Shown: positions 1-8,017, counted from the first letter of the stretch. The stretch is 11,384 nt of DNA from Candidatus Heimdallarchaeota archaeon (GCA_016839875.1 JAEOTK010000204.1:1-11384), one strand, 5' to 3'. The notes: generated by a model from the sequence alone, not told the origin. Made by a program: numbers and translations.

Positions 1-2827
1 CAACTACTAGAGCTGTTGGAAATTCTCCATTTAGTTCTGGAGTGGTAGGTATACTAATTTCTGAAATATTGAGTGACAAAAGTAGGAAATCAGATTTAGA
101 TTCATAACCATCCTTTGAAATGGTTAAGAAAACGTTCATTACTGAAGCAGTTGGCTCAGTTATCTTAATTACGATGGTATACATGCCGTCTTCTTCATTA
201 ATGGTTACAATTTCCATCTCTGAGATATCTGATTCAATACTAAATGTTGCTCCAGATATTAGAGTAGAATGATTTGTATCTACATATACAAATGAAAGAG
301 TGGTCTGATTATTATGATAAATAGTGGTCGGAAATGTGACTAACTGTACTTGTGTAATTATAGATTGAATATGCAGAATTACAGTTTCAGTAGCATTCAC
401 TTGTGATATACTTTCTATAAAATTCTCCTTAGAGACTGATATTTCTAAATCATATGATCCAGGAACCAGATCTAGATCAAGGGTTTCTAAGTTAAGAAAT
501 AATATGTCATTTTGAACAATATAACTATAATCTGATGATGCAAGATCAATACTATTAACTTTGAGGTCAATATTATCTGGAATAATTGGAGCACTTCCAT
601 TTGTGTAATCTAAAACACTGAAATCTATATCGATATCATTTGAAAAATTCAGATAATAATCAGTTTGAGCTAATTCAATGCCAAATTGATGAAGTATAAG
701 AACAGAGAATTGAATTTCGTAGGAGGATAATAGTTCTCCATAAGCTTCCATGTTTATTTGATAAACATCAGCTTCTGCATCAATTGGGATAATTGTTTCA
801 TAATAAGATGTCACATAATTTAGGAAACCAGATTCTAGCCAACCAGTAGTATAACTTATGTTTGCAGTTGATATAGGAACACCTTGACCGGTGAAGTAAG
901 GTTCAGAACGAGAATAATAAGAGGCTCGGACTTTTAGTGATTCTCCATTCATTCGTGTTATTTGAGTTAAATTGTCTGATGTCCAAGTATCAGAATCATG
1001 TGTAATTTCCCATTCAAAATCTGCATCTGTTTCAAACGTAACAGAAATAGTTTTTGAAACAAAACCTACTTCTGTCCCATTCATCCAGTGCAATATTATC
1101 GTCCAATCACCAGCTTCATCAGAACCATAGACCGATGGATCAAAAGAAGTATTAATTTGATACAAACCAGATGAAACTTGACTAGCAGTTGTAAGAGAAT
1201 AAGACGAGTTATCAACATAGGTAAGATTCGCATCTAAAGATACTTTGAGTGGAATGATTTCTCCATTTGGATTGAAAATTGTAAAATTCAAGTCACCTGA
1301 AGTGATGTTATTATAATAAATGTCTTTGAGATATACATCGACTATAGCTGAGGATCCTTCATATCCTGTAGCATTTGTTCCATCCGTAGTCCAGTATCCA
1401 AGATTGAAAATAGAAGTCTCTTCAAATTCATCTGTCAGGACATAATTATACAAATTATTCGGTGAAGAAGTCGACAAAGATAAACTACCTGCTGCATAGG
1501 TATCAATTGAAAAAGTATTGTTCATGTAGCATAAATATCCAGAAGCTGTTCTTTCTCCTACTAATGGATCAGTTCCATCAAATATAAACTCAAATGTACT
1601 ATCATTCCAATCACTTGGAGTATCTAGATATAGATGCCTGTACGGATTACTATATGGTGTAATAAGAACTGATGTTGTAGACCAATCAAGTATCCAGCTA
1701 GCACTGTAATCACTAAAAGACGAGTTTGTGATTTGGTATGAAGATGTGGCTAGAAGTAGTCTTGAGAAAGAATAGCTGTTGTTCATTATAATTTGAACTG
1801 AAGTATCAGCAGTCAAGGTGTGAGATCCAGTTGATGATATTGCTTGTGTTAGAGAGGTAACGGGTGATCCGTTATCTTCTAACGAAATTGATGTAGGGTC
1901 ACTAAAAATTTGAGGGATACCACTAGCATCTGAAGGCATTAATTCTGGAGATAAAATGCAATCTTTGTTTTCGAGTGACCAGCTTGACCCATCATGAATG
2001 AATGTATCTGCATATACAGATCCCTGTTGTCCCCTCCAATTAAATCCTTGATTATCAGATGCATCATAAGCTGTTATTTCTATAACAACGTAATAATCAC
2101 CTGAACTCAAGACAGCATTTGTGAAATTATAATATTGAGTATTTGAAGGAGTGCTTTCTATAATTGAATTAATGCTATTATATGGCCCATCAACTTCAGT
2201 GCTAAGCACATCTGTCAAATTTGGTGTACCATCTGTGATATTTTCGCTAACAACATATAATTCTATTTCATCTCCTCCAATTGCTGTTTCAATGATAAGA
2301 TAAATCTCCGCTCCTGAAAAAACTCCATAAGTCCAGGGTACATTAAAACCTTGAGCAATTCTGATTACTGAAGATTCCAATATTTCATCTTTGTTATGAA
2401 CTGTTTGTTGGGTGAAGAAATCACTCTTACCAGTTATTTGCATATCATATTGAAGTGAATCTGCAGAATAGTCACTGATTGCAGAAATTGTAAAAGCATC
2501 TGATCTCCCATTACCCGAATCCAAAGCTAAACTGACTTGATGATTTACTTCAAGATTATCTCCAATATTGAAATTATCTCCAGTTCCATTTATATTATCT
2601 ACTGGAACATATGCTAAACTTATTTTGTTATTATTGAATAAAGGATCAGAATCTGTGATATCATTTGTGTTTGTAAAAATATTATTGTTAGTGAGATCTG
2701 AAAATGGAAAAATGCCATTTTCAAAGTTCATTAAATTGATGAATGTGGAAAATGAAAATATGCAAATCACTAGTAAAGCTTGTTTTTTTACTCTATTATT
2801 TTTAATCTGCATTAATATATCCTTCAT
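1..2827 (-). CDS. Large exported Ig-like/beta-sandwich surface protein, C-terminus beyond window (partial)
   Basis: The minus strand reads open from an ATG at 2827 to the window edge, giving 942 residues with no stop. A basic start (Lys/Arg at residues 2, 9, 12, 14, 15) is followed by a hydrophobic stretch at about 17-33 (ALLVICIFSFSTFINLM), which looks like a Sec signal peptide or anchor. The rest is Ser/Thr/Asn/Asp/Tyr-rich and Lys-poor, with alternating beta-strand patterns. I see several Ig-like or beta-sandwich units, roughly at 160-275, 490-600, 601-712, 713-822 and 823-920. About 23 N-X-S/T sequons are present, fitting a heavily N-glycosylated external protein. Only three cysteines are seen, one in the signal region. 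No catalytic motif is visible. The start is supported by GGGAG five bases upstream; a second ATG at codon 6 is possible. It could be an S-layer-like, adhesin or stalk protein; the missing end would show whether it has a membrane anchor or an enzyme domain. Confidence 0.88.
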   Translation of the reverse strand, partial: MKDILMQIKNNRVKKQALLVICIFSFSTFINLMNFENGIFPFSDLTNNNIFTNTNDITDSDPLFNNNKISLAYVPVDNINGTGDNFNIGDNLEVNHQVSLALDSGNGRSDAFTISAISDYSADSLQYDMQITGKSDFFTQQTVHNKDEILESSVIRIAQGFNVPWTYGVFSGAEIYLIIETAIGGDEIELYVVSENITDGTPNLTDVLSTEVDGPYNSINSIIESTPSNTQYYNFTNAVLSSGDYYVVIEITAYDASDNQGFNWRGQQGSVYADTFIHDGSSWSLENKDCILSPELMPSDASGIPQIFSDPTSISLEDNGSPVTSLTQAISSTGSHTLTADTSVQIIMNNSYSFSRLLLATSSYQITNSSFSDYSASWILDWSTTSVLITPYSNPYRHLYLDTPSDWNDSTFEFIFDGTDPLVGERTASGYLCYMNNTFSIDTYAAGSLSLSTSSPNNLYNYVLTDEFEETSIFNLGYWTTDGTNATGYEGSSAIVDVYLKDIYYNNITSGDLNFTIFNPNGEIIPLKVSLDANLTYVDNSSYSLTTASQVSSGLYQINTSFDPSVYGSDEAGDWTIILHWMNGTEVGFVSKTISVTFETDADFEWEITHDSDTWTSDNLTQITRMNGESLKVRASYYSRSEPYFTGQGVPISTANISYTTGWLESGFLNYVTSYYETIIPIDAEADVYQINMEAYGELLSSYEIQFSVLILHQFGIELAQTDYYLNFSNDIDIDFSVLDYTNGSAPIIPDNIDLKVNSIDLASSDYSYIVQNDILFLNLETLDLDLVPGSYDLEISVSKENFIESISQVNATETVILHIQSIITQVQLVTFPTTIYHNNQTTLSFVYVDTNHSTLISGATFSIESDISEMEIVTINEEDGMYTIVIKITEPTASVMNVFLTISKDGYESKSDFLLLSLNISEISIPTTPELNGEFPTALVV

Positions 2828-2836
2828 CAAGCTCCC

Positions 2837-2877
2837 TATATGGCTTTAATATAATATTAGATATCTGAAATTTAAAT
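2837..2877 (-). promoter_or_regulatory. TATA box and ribosome site of the surface protein gene
   Basis: Reading the minus strand, an ATTTAAA TATA-like box lies at 2871-2877, about 45 bases before the ATG at 2827. Transcription would start near 2845-2850. The short leader then contains a GGGAGC ribosome site just before TTGATG. Seen in sequence; the promoter role is inferred from archaeal spacing. Confidence 0.5.
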
Positions 2878-2881
2878 CTTT

Positions 2882-2896
2882 ATTGCATTATGCAAT
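2882..2896. promoter_or_regulatory. Perfect palindrome upstream of surface-gene TATA box (candidate operator)
   Basis: ATTGCATTATGCAAT has perfect 7-base arms around a single central T. It sits immediately upstream of the TATA/BRE region of the surface protein gene and downstream of the C_GCAxxG gene. In archaea, sites directly upstream of BRE often bind activators, and those overlapping BRE bind repressors. A binding site is inferred; the symmetry is seen directly. Confidence 0.4.
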
Positions 2897-2938
2897 TTAG
2901 ATGAGTTTTTTATACAGTTTTCTCTTTTGAATTATATT

Positions 2939-3364
2939 TTATATTGATTCAATGATTTTCTGAACCTCTAGAACTGCTTTTTTAACAGTTTTAGAACAGA
3001 TATCTAAGCGTACTGGATCTGTTGGGTAAGGATCTGCTACTTTTAACTCTGGATAAAGAAGCTCTGAACAGCGTATTGTTCCAAATTCTTTTCGAAAAGC
3101 TGTTTTAAAAGCGTCAGTTTTTTCCCCTATTTCTTTTTTTGTTAATCCTTTTTCAGATAAAATATAACTGAGAGCTGCTATGGATCCTATTACTGATCCA
3201 CATACTAATCGTTCTCCTAGTCCTTCACCGAAAGGTGCTAAAGATTTGAAGAGGACATCACTGGCATCTTTATAGTTGTAGAAATCGAGTATTCCACAAG
3301 CTGTCGTCCGAGAGCAATTTTCATCAAACCAGTATATCTTTGTAGAATCTATGATATTTGTCAT
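2939..3364 (-). CDS. C_GCAxxG_C_C family putative redox protein
   Basis: This 141-residue soluble protein carries the spaced cysteine pattern of the C_GCAxxG_C_C family (putative redox-active or metal-binding proteins). NCS lies near the N-terminus (Cys17, with an extra Cys23). A glycine-rich stretch runs into VCGSVIG at 54-60 (Cys55). It is followed by a long helix, then FGTIRCSELL (Cys99) and LDICSKTV (Cys123). Length is normal for the family. No signal peptide or membrane helix is seen, so it is probably cytoplasmic. The biochemical role of the family is poorly known; a thiol or metal redox function is inferred from the conserved cysteines. The start is fixed by AGAGGTGA four bases upstream of ATG. 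It has its own TATA box and so is probably transcribed alone. Confidence 0.82.
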   Translation of the reverse strand: MTNIIDSTKIYWFDENCSRTTACGILDFYNYKDASDVLFKSLAPFGEGLGERLVCGSVIGSIAALSYILSEKGLTKKEIGEKTDAFKTAFRKEFGTIRCSELLYPELKVADPYPTDPVRLDICSKTVKKAVLEVQKIIESI

Positions 3365-3368
3365 GAAA

Positions 3369-3408
3369 TCACCTCTAAGAATGAATTACTGGTTTCTTCT
3401 ATTTAAAT
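3369..3408 (-). promoter_or_regulatory. Promoter and strong Shine-Dalgarno of the C_GCAxxG gene
   Basis: On the minus strand an ATTTAAAT TATA box lies at 3401-3408. The strong ribosome site AGAGGTGA lies at 3369-3376, four bases before the ATG at 3364. The expected transcription start is near 3378, giving a leader of about 15 bases that is almost entirely the ribosome site. Confidence 0.55.
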
Positions 3409-3491
3409 TCTATATTTTGCATAACTTGATTATTAGAAGATACCTTCTCGTTTAGTCTCCCTTCTTGGAAGTAGACCTTAAGACAATATTC

Positions 3492-4097
3492 CTACTCTTC
3501 TATTCTAACATTGGGGAATCCTCTTCCTGGAAAAGAGAAATGAACATTACGTATTTTCCAATTGTTTTGTCTTTTAATCAGTCCTAACGATATTCTTATG
3601 GGCCAGACGAAGGTTTCTCCTCTTTCGTATTGAGTCAATATCATGCTTGCATCATGAATAATCTCATAAAGTGCTCTTTTAGACTTCCACTTCTTTTCGG
3701 AATATTCTTTTATTCGCTTAAGTGATCTCTGTCTGCTTAATTCAGCTGAATGTCTTTCTGAATCCTTAGTGTTTCTAGTAACAGTTGCATTCATTGCTAT
3801 CCAAGCATTCTGATCCTCAATGTCGATTTGAGCATTTGTCAAATTCATCACAACATCTCCCCAATTCTGCCAATCACTTTGGAACATCTCAATTGCTGCA
3901 TCATGCCCTTTACGCCATTCAAAATCTCCAGCATTTATTGCATTAGTCCCTATAACTGTAACTTCTTCATCAAATAATTCTTGAATCCAGCTCTTAACTT
4001 TAGAAACATCTCTTTTGGAATAGCCTTCTTGGAGTTTTTCCAAAATTGTTTTCAATTGTAATTCATCCTCTTCTGATTTACCTTCTAATGAACACAT
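3492..4097 (-). CDS. NTF2/SnoaL-like domain protein
   Basis: This 201-residue soluble protein resembles the NTF2/SnoaL-like (DUF4440-like) fold. An N-terminal helix (LEKLQEGYSKRD, 19-30) is followed by a cone-fold pattern: VTVIGTNAINAGDFEWRKG at 46-64, then FQSDWQNWGDV at 72-82. The strand AWIAMNATVT (98-107) leads into a basic helical insert at about 108-145. The C-terminal strands are FVWPIRISLGLIK (163-175) and WKIRNVHFSFPGRGFPNVR (180-198). The WPxR and HFSFP...FP-VR ends resemble, from memory, a family common in Clostridia and relatives. NTF2-fold proteins may be enzymes, binding proteins or assembly domains; no substrate can be inferred. No ribosome site is seen. The TATA box is about 26 bases from ATG, so the mRNA is probably leaderless. 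Confidence 0.72.
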   Translation of the reverse strand: MCSLEGKSEEDELQLKTILEKLQEGYSKRDVSKVKSWIQELFDEEVTVIGTNAINAGDFEWRKGHDAAIEMFQSDWQNWGDVVMNLTNAQIDIEDQNAWIAMNATVTRNTKDSERHSAELSRQRSLKRIKEYSEKKWKSKRALYEIIHDASMILTQYERGETFVWPIRISLGLIKRQNNWKIRNVHFSFPGRGFPNVRIEE

Positions 4098-4119
4098 GAA
4101 ATTCTAAAGAAATATGCAC

Positions 4120-4136
4120 TTATAATTCTATTTCCA
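4120..4136 (-). promoter_or_regulatory. BRE/TATA promoter, probably leaderless, for the NTF2-like gene
   Basis: The minus strand reads TGGAAATA (BRE-like, 4129-4136) then GAATTATAA (TATA, 4120-4128), centred about 26 bases upstream of the ATG at 4097. That places the transcription start at or next to the start codon, and there is no ribosome site between. Classic archaeal leaderless layout. Confidence 0.55.
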
Positions 4137-4213
4137 AGAGGATTAACTTGAGACGCAAGAATTATCGAAAAACAAATATAATTACTTATCACTGAATATT
4201 GCTCTAGAAGTAT

Positions 4214-4402
4214 TTAGTCAATTTCTAACTGAGGATTTGTTTTTCTCTTAGAACGAAATGGAGGAGACTTAATGTCTGCATAAACTAATTTCAGAACTTC
4301 TATCAAAAATCGAAGTTTATGTTTTAGACCCATGAAGAATGGTTTACCTTTTACGTTTTCTTTTAACTCTCTTTTCTTCTCTTTGAGTATCTCTCTATCC
4401 AA
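4214..4402 (-). CDS. Small basic hypothetical protein (doubtful)
   Basis: A 62-codon ORF begins with TTG at 4402. The product is strongly basic and Lys/Arg-rich: helical at 1-20 (EILKEKKRELKENVKGK), a middle amphipathic or hydrophobic helix at about 25-44 (GLKHKLRFLIEVLKLVYADI), and a basic tail. I do not recognise it. A TATA-like TATATATAA at about 4455-4462 could start a transcript near 4432, and a weak GGTTGTGA lies before the TTG. The first ATG is codon 24 (4333) and would leave only 39 residues. It could be a short membrane-peripheral or nucleic-acid-binding peptide, or not translated. It is kept because it lies on the same strand as its neighbours in an otherwise empty 400-base stretch. 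Confidence 0.35.
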   Translation of the reverse strand: MDREILKEKKRELKENVKGKPFFMGLKHKLRFLIEVLKLVYADIKSPPFRSKRKTNPQLEID

Positions 4403-4504
4403 TTATTTCACAACCGTTATAAAGTTGATATAATTTAGAATTGGCATTCGAGTTATATATACCTATCAAAATGAAAGCACATACGTTGTAAATGAAATAT
4501 TGTA

Positions 4505-5401
4505 CTACTGAATTACTTCAGAGAGAATTTCCTCAAATTTTCTTACAAACATGAAATGTCCCTCAGCTTCATATTTGGTAAGTGAACTATTTTGTAGATG
4601 TTCTGCTTTATATTCTGCAAATTTTAAAGGAACAGTTATATCTTCAATTCCATGGAAGTGATGTATTTTGAAACTTATATCCTTTAACTTGAATCCCCAA
4701 TCCGAGTATATGTTTATTGCATCCCAAGATGGTCCATCAGCTCCATTCTTGAAAGATTCCCCCATATCCACTTTAAGAAATTTAGCCATTTCTTCATCCT
4801 GTAAAATTTCTGCATCAATTTCACTATATGCAGATTTTAGCATTTTAGAAAGCTTCTGAGGAGACTTTTTTCTTACAATCCTACCCATATATGAATGAGC
4901 TAATTTGAACAATCGATGAGATCGCTTTCCTATTCCAATAAATAATTTATCTAAAGGAGACATAATCTTAGATAATTCCGTCTTATGAACAGGTGCATAT
5001 CCACTTATATCAATTGCAAATAATAACCTATTACTATATTCATAAGCTAGAGATAAAACTGATATTGCCCCTCCTGATACCCCCACAATTCCAAATTTTG
5101 ATACGTTTAGTTGATCTACTATTTCTATAATGTCATTATTATAATCATGTAAAGAGTAATTGGGTTTAAAATCGGAATCACCAAATCCTGGACGATCAGG
5201 TGCGATTATTCGTAGATTGTTACGAATAGCAGACTTTTCGGTAAACAATGCTTCATATCTTGAACCTGGAGAACCATGAAAATAGAGTAATGGGGTGCCT
5301 TTAGGATCACCTATATCAAGGTAGGAAACTTTTCTACCATCATTGAGAGTAAGTAATTTTGTTTCAATTTCATTTACTCTCTTCATTATATCTTCCATCA
5401 T
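4505..5401 (-). CDS. Alpha/beta hydrolase fold protein
   Basis: This 298-residue protein has a complete alpha/beta hydrolase core. The oxyanion-hole motif HGSPGS is at 42-47, PDRPGFG at 68-74, and the nucleophile elbow GVSGG at 107-111 (Ser109). A helical cap covers about 135-230. The acid is in GIED (Asp254) and the base is His282 in EGHF. The sequence resembles the MhpC/proline-iminopeptidase-like group, which hydrolyses esters, peptides, lactones or C-C bonds; the substrate cannot be read from sequence. No signal peptide is seen, so it is probably cytoplasmic. Two ATGs begin the frame (5401, 5398) and a third is codon 6. There is no good ribosome site. The gene is divergent from the acyltransferase pair across a 143-base gap, so coordinated control is possible but unproven. 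Confidence 0.88.
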   Translation of the reverse strand: MMEDIMKRVNEIETKLLTLNDGRKVSYLDIGDPKGTPLLYFHGSPGSRYEALFTEKSAIRNNLRIIAPDRPGFGDSDFKPNYSLHDYNNDIIEIVDQLNVSKFGIVGVSGGAISVLSLAYEYSNRLLFAIDISGYAPVHKTELSKIMSPLDKLFIGIGKRSHRLFKLAHSYMGRIVRKKSPQKLSKMLKSAYSEIDAEILQDEEMAKFLKVDMGESFKNGADGPSWDAINIYSDWGFKLKDISFKIHHFHGIEDITVPLKFAEYKAEHLQNSSLTKYEAEGHFMFVRKFEEILSEVIQ

Positions 5402-5423
5402 TTCATAAAGTGAAAAGTATTCT

Positions 5424-5460
5424 ATTAAAGTTTTTGAAGAAGATTTTATGAATTATAAAT
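5424..5460 (-). promoter_or_regulatory. Possible promoter of the alpha/beta hydrolase gene
   Basis: On the minus strand two TATA-like boxes are possible: ATTTATAATT around 5451-5460 and CTTTAATAG around 5423-5431. The nearer one is about 27 bases from the first ATG and would give a leaderless mRNA, which suits the lack of a ribosome site. The farther one is the better TATA match but would leave an unstructured leader of about 27 bases. Confidence 0.35.
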
Positions 5461-5470
5461 GCTAGAATCT

Positions 5471-5539
5471 GGAGAAACTTTATATTGATAAAAACTCTCT
5501 CCGAACTATTCAAATTTGATTTAAATGCTCCTTAGAGGT
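5471..5539 (+). promoter_or_regulatory. Promoter and ribosome site of the acyltransferase pair
   Basis: A purine-rich BRE-like GGAGAAAC (5471-5478) is directly followed by TTTATATT (5479-5486). This predicts a start near 5508 and a leader of roughly 37 bases. AGAGGT at 5534-5539 lies five bases before the ATG at 5545. A second AT-rich box (GATTTAAAT, 5519-5526) is too close to the ATG to be the main TATA box for this leader. Confidence 0.5.
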
Positions 5540-5544
5540 TAATA

Positions 5545-6819
5545 ATGAATTCTAGCACAGAGCCAGTTGGCGTTCCTTCTTTTACACAACTAGAGAGAAG
5601 ATATGATTTGGATTGGTTAAGAATAATCGCGATATTTCTGGTTTTTGTATACCATTGTACCAAATTCTTTGATGCTGAAGGTCTAAACATAAAGAATGCT
5701 GAAACTAACGTTAATATTTCAATAGGAATGACATTTTTAACAGCTGTAGGCATTCCTCTCTTCTTCATAATTGCCGGAATGAGTGCATTTTTTGCATTAG
5801 GATTTATGGAGAAAAGAGGGATAAAAAAAAGATATTATGTTCTAGTTAGATTTCTAAGACTTATGGTTCCAGTATTCATTGGAATCTTAACCTATATCTC
5901 AGTGATAGTTTATCTTGAATATGCAAACAGTGGAGCTTTAGATCCAAATTCAGTCTCTTTCTTTGCATTCTATCCTAATTACTTCAAGGGATTTTATGGT
6001 TTTGGAGGGAATTTCTCCCTATTTGGTCATCACCTATGGTTTCTTGTAATTTTGTTCGTCATATCAATAATAGTATTTTATCCATTTGTTCTATTAAGGA
6101 AAGAAAAACATCGAGCTAGGATATCTAGAACTGCATCATTTCTTAAGAAACCAGGTATGCTCTTCCTCTTTATAATTCCTGTTTATCTAATAGAGATATT
6201 GCATAACACGAATGAAGTTTGGTTTGGTATTGGACGATTAGGAGGATGGGACTATATCTCTTATCTCTTCTTCTATATCTATGGATTCTTTCTTGCTTAT
6301 GATAAACAGTTCAGAGAAGCTCTAAAGAAAAATAACATACTAGCTTTAATCCTTACAGTTGTTACAGCTGTACCTTTAGTCTTCCTAAACCTAAATTTTT
6401 TAGATGATCTTTATGTCAATCCAAGCTTTCATTATATTGAAGCTATCTACTATCTCCTCCGAACCATTTACGCATTTGGATTACTTATTCTAATTCTAAA
6501 TTTAGGAGATAAGTTTTTGAATAAGGACAGCAAAGCAAGAAAATTCCTCAATGAACTTGTTCTCCCTTTTTACATCATCCATTTTGTAGTTGTGGGAGTA
6601 ATAGGTTATTTTGTTGTAATGTTGGATTTATCTATTTTCGTTAAATTTCTAATAATTCTTGTTTCTGCTTTTACTGCAAATATTCTGCTATTACTGATAA
6701 TTAGAGAATTTAACACTTTGAGATTCATCTCTGGAATGCGAGTAAAGAAAGAAAAGGGAATCCTTAGACTAGTAAGAAATAAGAAAATCGATACAGAATC
6801 AAGTGACAAACATGAGTGA
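5545..6819 (+). CDS. Acyltransferase-3 family integral membrane protein (first of tandem pair)
   Basis: This 424-residue polytopic membrane protein belongs to the acyltransferase-3 family (PF01757-like; OafA and MdoC/OpgC relatives). Such proteins transfer acyl groups across the membrane to sugars or other surface molecules. The diagnostic Arg-X10-His motif in the first membrane helix is present: Arg26 in DLDWLR and His37 in YHC. GHHLWFL (161-167) and PFYIIH (341-346) are also family-like. About ten hydrophobic segments can be seen, starting at roughly 26-42, 62-86, 105-124, 164-184, 204-220, 237-252, 263-282, 299-319, 338-358 and 364-386. The C-terminus is basic and cytoplasmic-looking. No SGNH esterase domain is fused. 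The acceptor is unknown; surface glycan or glycolipid modification is inferred. The stop codon overlaps the next gene, and both genes are clear paralogues. Confidence 0.88.
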   Translation: MNSSTEPVGVPSFTQLERRYDLDWLRIIAIFLVFVYHCTKFFDAEGLNIKNAETNVNISIGMTFLTAVGIPLFFIIAGMSAFFALGFMEKRGIKKRYYVLVRFLRLMVPVFIGILTYISVIVYLEYANSGALDPNSVSFFAFYPNYFKGFYGFGGNFSLFGHHLWFLVILFVISIIVFYPFVLLRKEKHRARISRTASFLKKPGMLFLFIIPVYLIEILHNTNEVWFGIGRLGGWDYISYLFFYIYGFFLAYDKQFREALKKNNILALILTVVTAVPLVFLNLNFLDDLYVNPSFHYIEAIYYLLRTIYAFGLLILILNLGDKFLNKDSKARKFLNELVLPFYIIHFVVVGVIGYFVVMLDLSIFVKFLIILVSAFTANILLLLIIREFNTLRFISGMRVKKEKGILRLVRNKKIDTESSDKHE

Positions 6820-8017
6820 AACATCAGAAGATTCTACTATAACAGCACCCCAATTACAAGAAAGAAGATATGACTTAGATTGGTTAAGGATTATAGCAAT
6901 TATTCTTGTATTCATTTTTCATTGTGCTCGATTCTTTGATGAGAATACTTGGCATATAAAAAACAGTGAAAGCTCAATTGGGATGACTGTATTTGTTGGT
7001 TTTCTCGGTGCATTTGGAATGCCGTTCTTCTTCATTCTTGCTGGTATGAGCACTTTCTACGCAATGGAATTCATGAAAAGTAGGAAGATTAAAAATAGTA
7101 AATATTTACTTGATAGATCAATTCGATTAATGGTTCCATTCATCATTGGAATATTCACTCACATAACACTGCAAGTCTATTTAGAAAGGATTTACTATGC
7201 AGAATTTTCAGGCTCGTTCTTCGATTTCTATCCTGTATATTTTGAAAGAATCTATGAGTTTGGAGGAAATTTTGCTATCTTTGGGCATCATCTCTGGTTT
7301 CTTCTGTTGTTATTTGTTTTCTCGGTAATAGCTTTTCCTCTATTTCTATTCTTAAGAAAGGAGAATATAAGAGTCAAATTTCTTAAAATAACAAAAGTGT
7401 TTAAACTCCCAGGGATGATTTATCTACTAGTAATTCCCATTTTCATTTTTGAATTAGTAAATTCATTCATTAATGGAAGAATACCTGTATTCGGTGGTTG
7501 GACAATAATATCTCAATTCGTCTTTTACTTCTATGGTTACGCATTTGCTTTAGATAAAGAGTTTAAAACAACTATCGAAAAACATGCAATATCTGCAATA
7601 ATTGTGGTCTTAATTTCAGCAACTGGTCTTGGTCTTACAGTTTTCCTCTTCTATAATGAAGCATTATTCTTATTTTTCGCAGCGTTTTATGCATGGGGAT
7701 GGTTAATTGCTTTATTTACATTAGGCAGTAAATTCCTAAACAAGAATAATAAAGCGAGAAAATATCTCAATGAATTAGTTTTACCTTTCTATATTCTTCA
7801 TCAAACATTAATAATAGTAATAGGATTTTTCATAATACCTCTAGATCTTCAAATAATAACTAAATACGTAATAATATTGGTTTCAGCTTTTGTTGCAGCT
7901 TCATTGCTGTTACTTATTATTAGAGAGGTTAATACATTACGATTCCTTTTTGGTATGAGAATAAGAAAAGAAAAAGGTATTCTGCGTTATCGAAGAAAAA
8001 AATTAGCAGAACTATAG
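6812..8017 (+). CDS. Acyltransferase-3 family integral membrane protein (second of tandem pair)
   Basis: This 401-residue paralogue of the preceding gene shares long matching stretches: ERRYDLDWLRIIAI near the start, GHHLWFL (158-164), ARKYLNELVLPFYILH (315-330), and a REVNTLRF...GMRxRKEKGILR tail. The catalytic-type Arg26-X10-His37 pair is kept at the same numbering. Several hydrophobic helices make it a polytopic membrane protein. I chose ATG 6812, which overlaps the upstream stop as ATGAGTGA, the usual arrangement for translational coupling; AAGTGA just upstream can serve as ribosome site. A GTG at 6803 in frame would add three residues. Both copies look intact, so this is a functional duplication rather than a decaying copy. 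The two may have different donors or acceptors, or may form a heterodimer; this is inference. Confidence 0.87.
   Translation: MSETSEDSTITAPQLQERRYDLDWLRIIAIILVFIFHCARFFDENTWHIKNSESSIGMTVFVGFLGAFGMPFFFILAGMSTFYAMEFMKSRKIKNSKYLLDRSIRLMVPFIIGIFTHITLQVYLERIYYAEFSGSFFDFYPVYFERIYEFGGNFAIFGHHLWFLLLLFVFSVIAFPLFLFLRKENIRVKFLKITKVFKLPGMIYLLVIPIFIFELVNSFINGRIPVFGGWTIISQFVFYFYGYAFALDKEFKTTIEKHAISAIIVVLISATGLGLTVFLFYNEALFLFFAAFYAWGWLIALFTLGSKFLNKNNKARKYLNELVLPFYILHQTLIIVIGFFIIPLDLQIITKYVIILVSAFVAASLLLLIIREVNTLRFLFGMRIRKEKGILRYRRKKLAEL

Noticed and set aside
2568..2849. Plus-strand ORF of 93 codons
   Set aside because: It lies opposite the continuous minus-strand surface protein frame, has no ribosome site and a composition typical of antisense translation.
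4668..4859. Plus-strand ORF of 63 codons
   Set aside because: Entirely antisense to the alpha/beta hydrolase, whose motifs are intact.
5532..5768. Minus-strand ORF of 78 codons
   Set aside because: Antisense to the start of the first acyltransferase, which has a promoter, ribosome site and family motifs.
6606..6824. Minus-strand ORF of 72 codons
   Set aside because: Antisense to the acyltransferase overlap region; no recognisable protein features.
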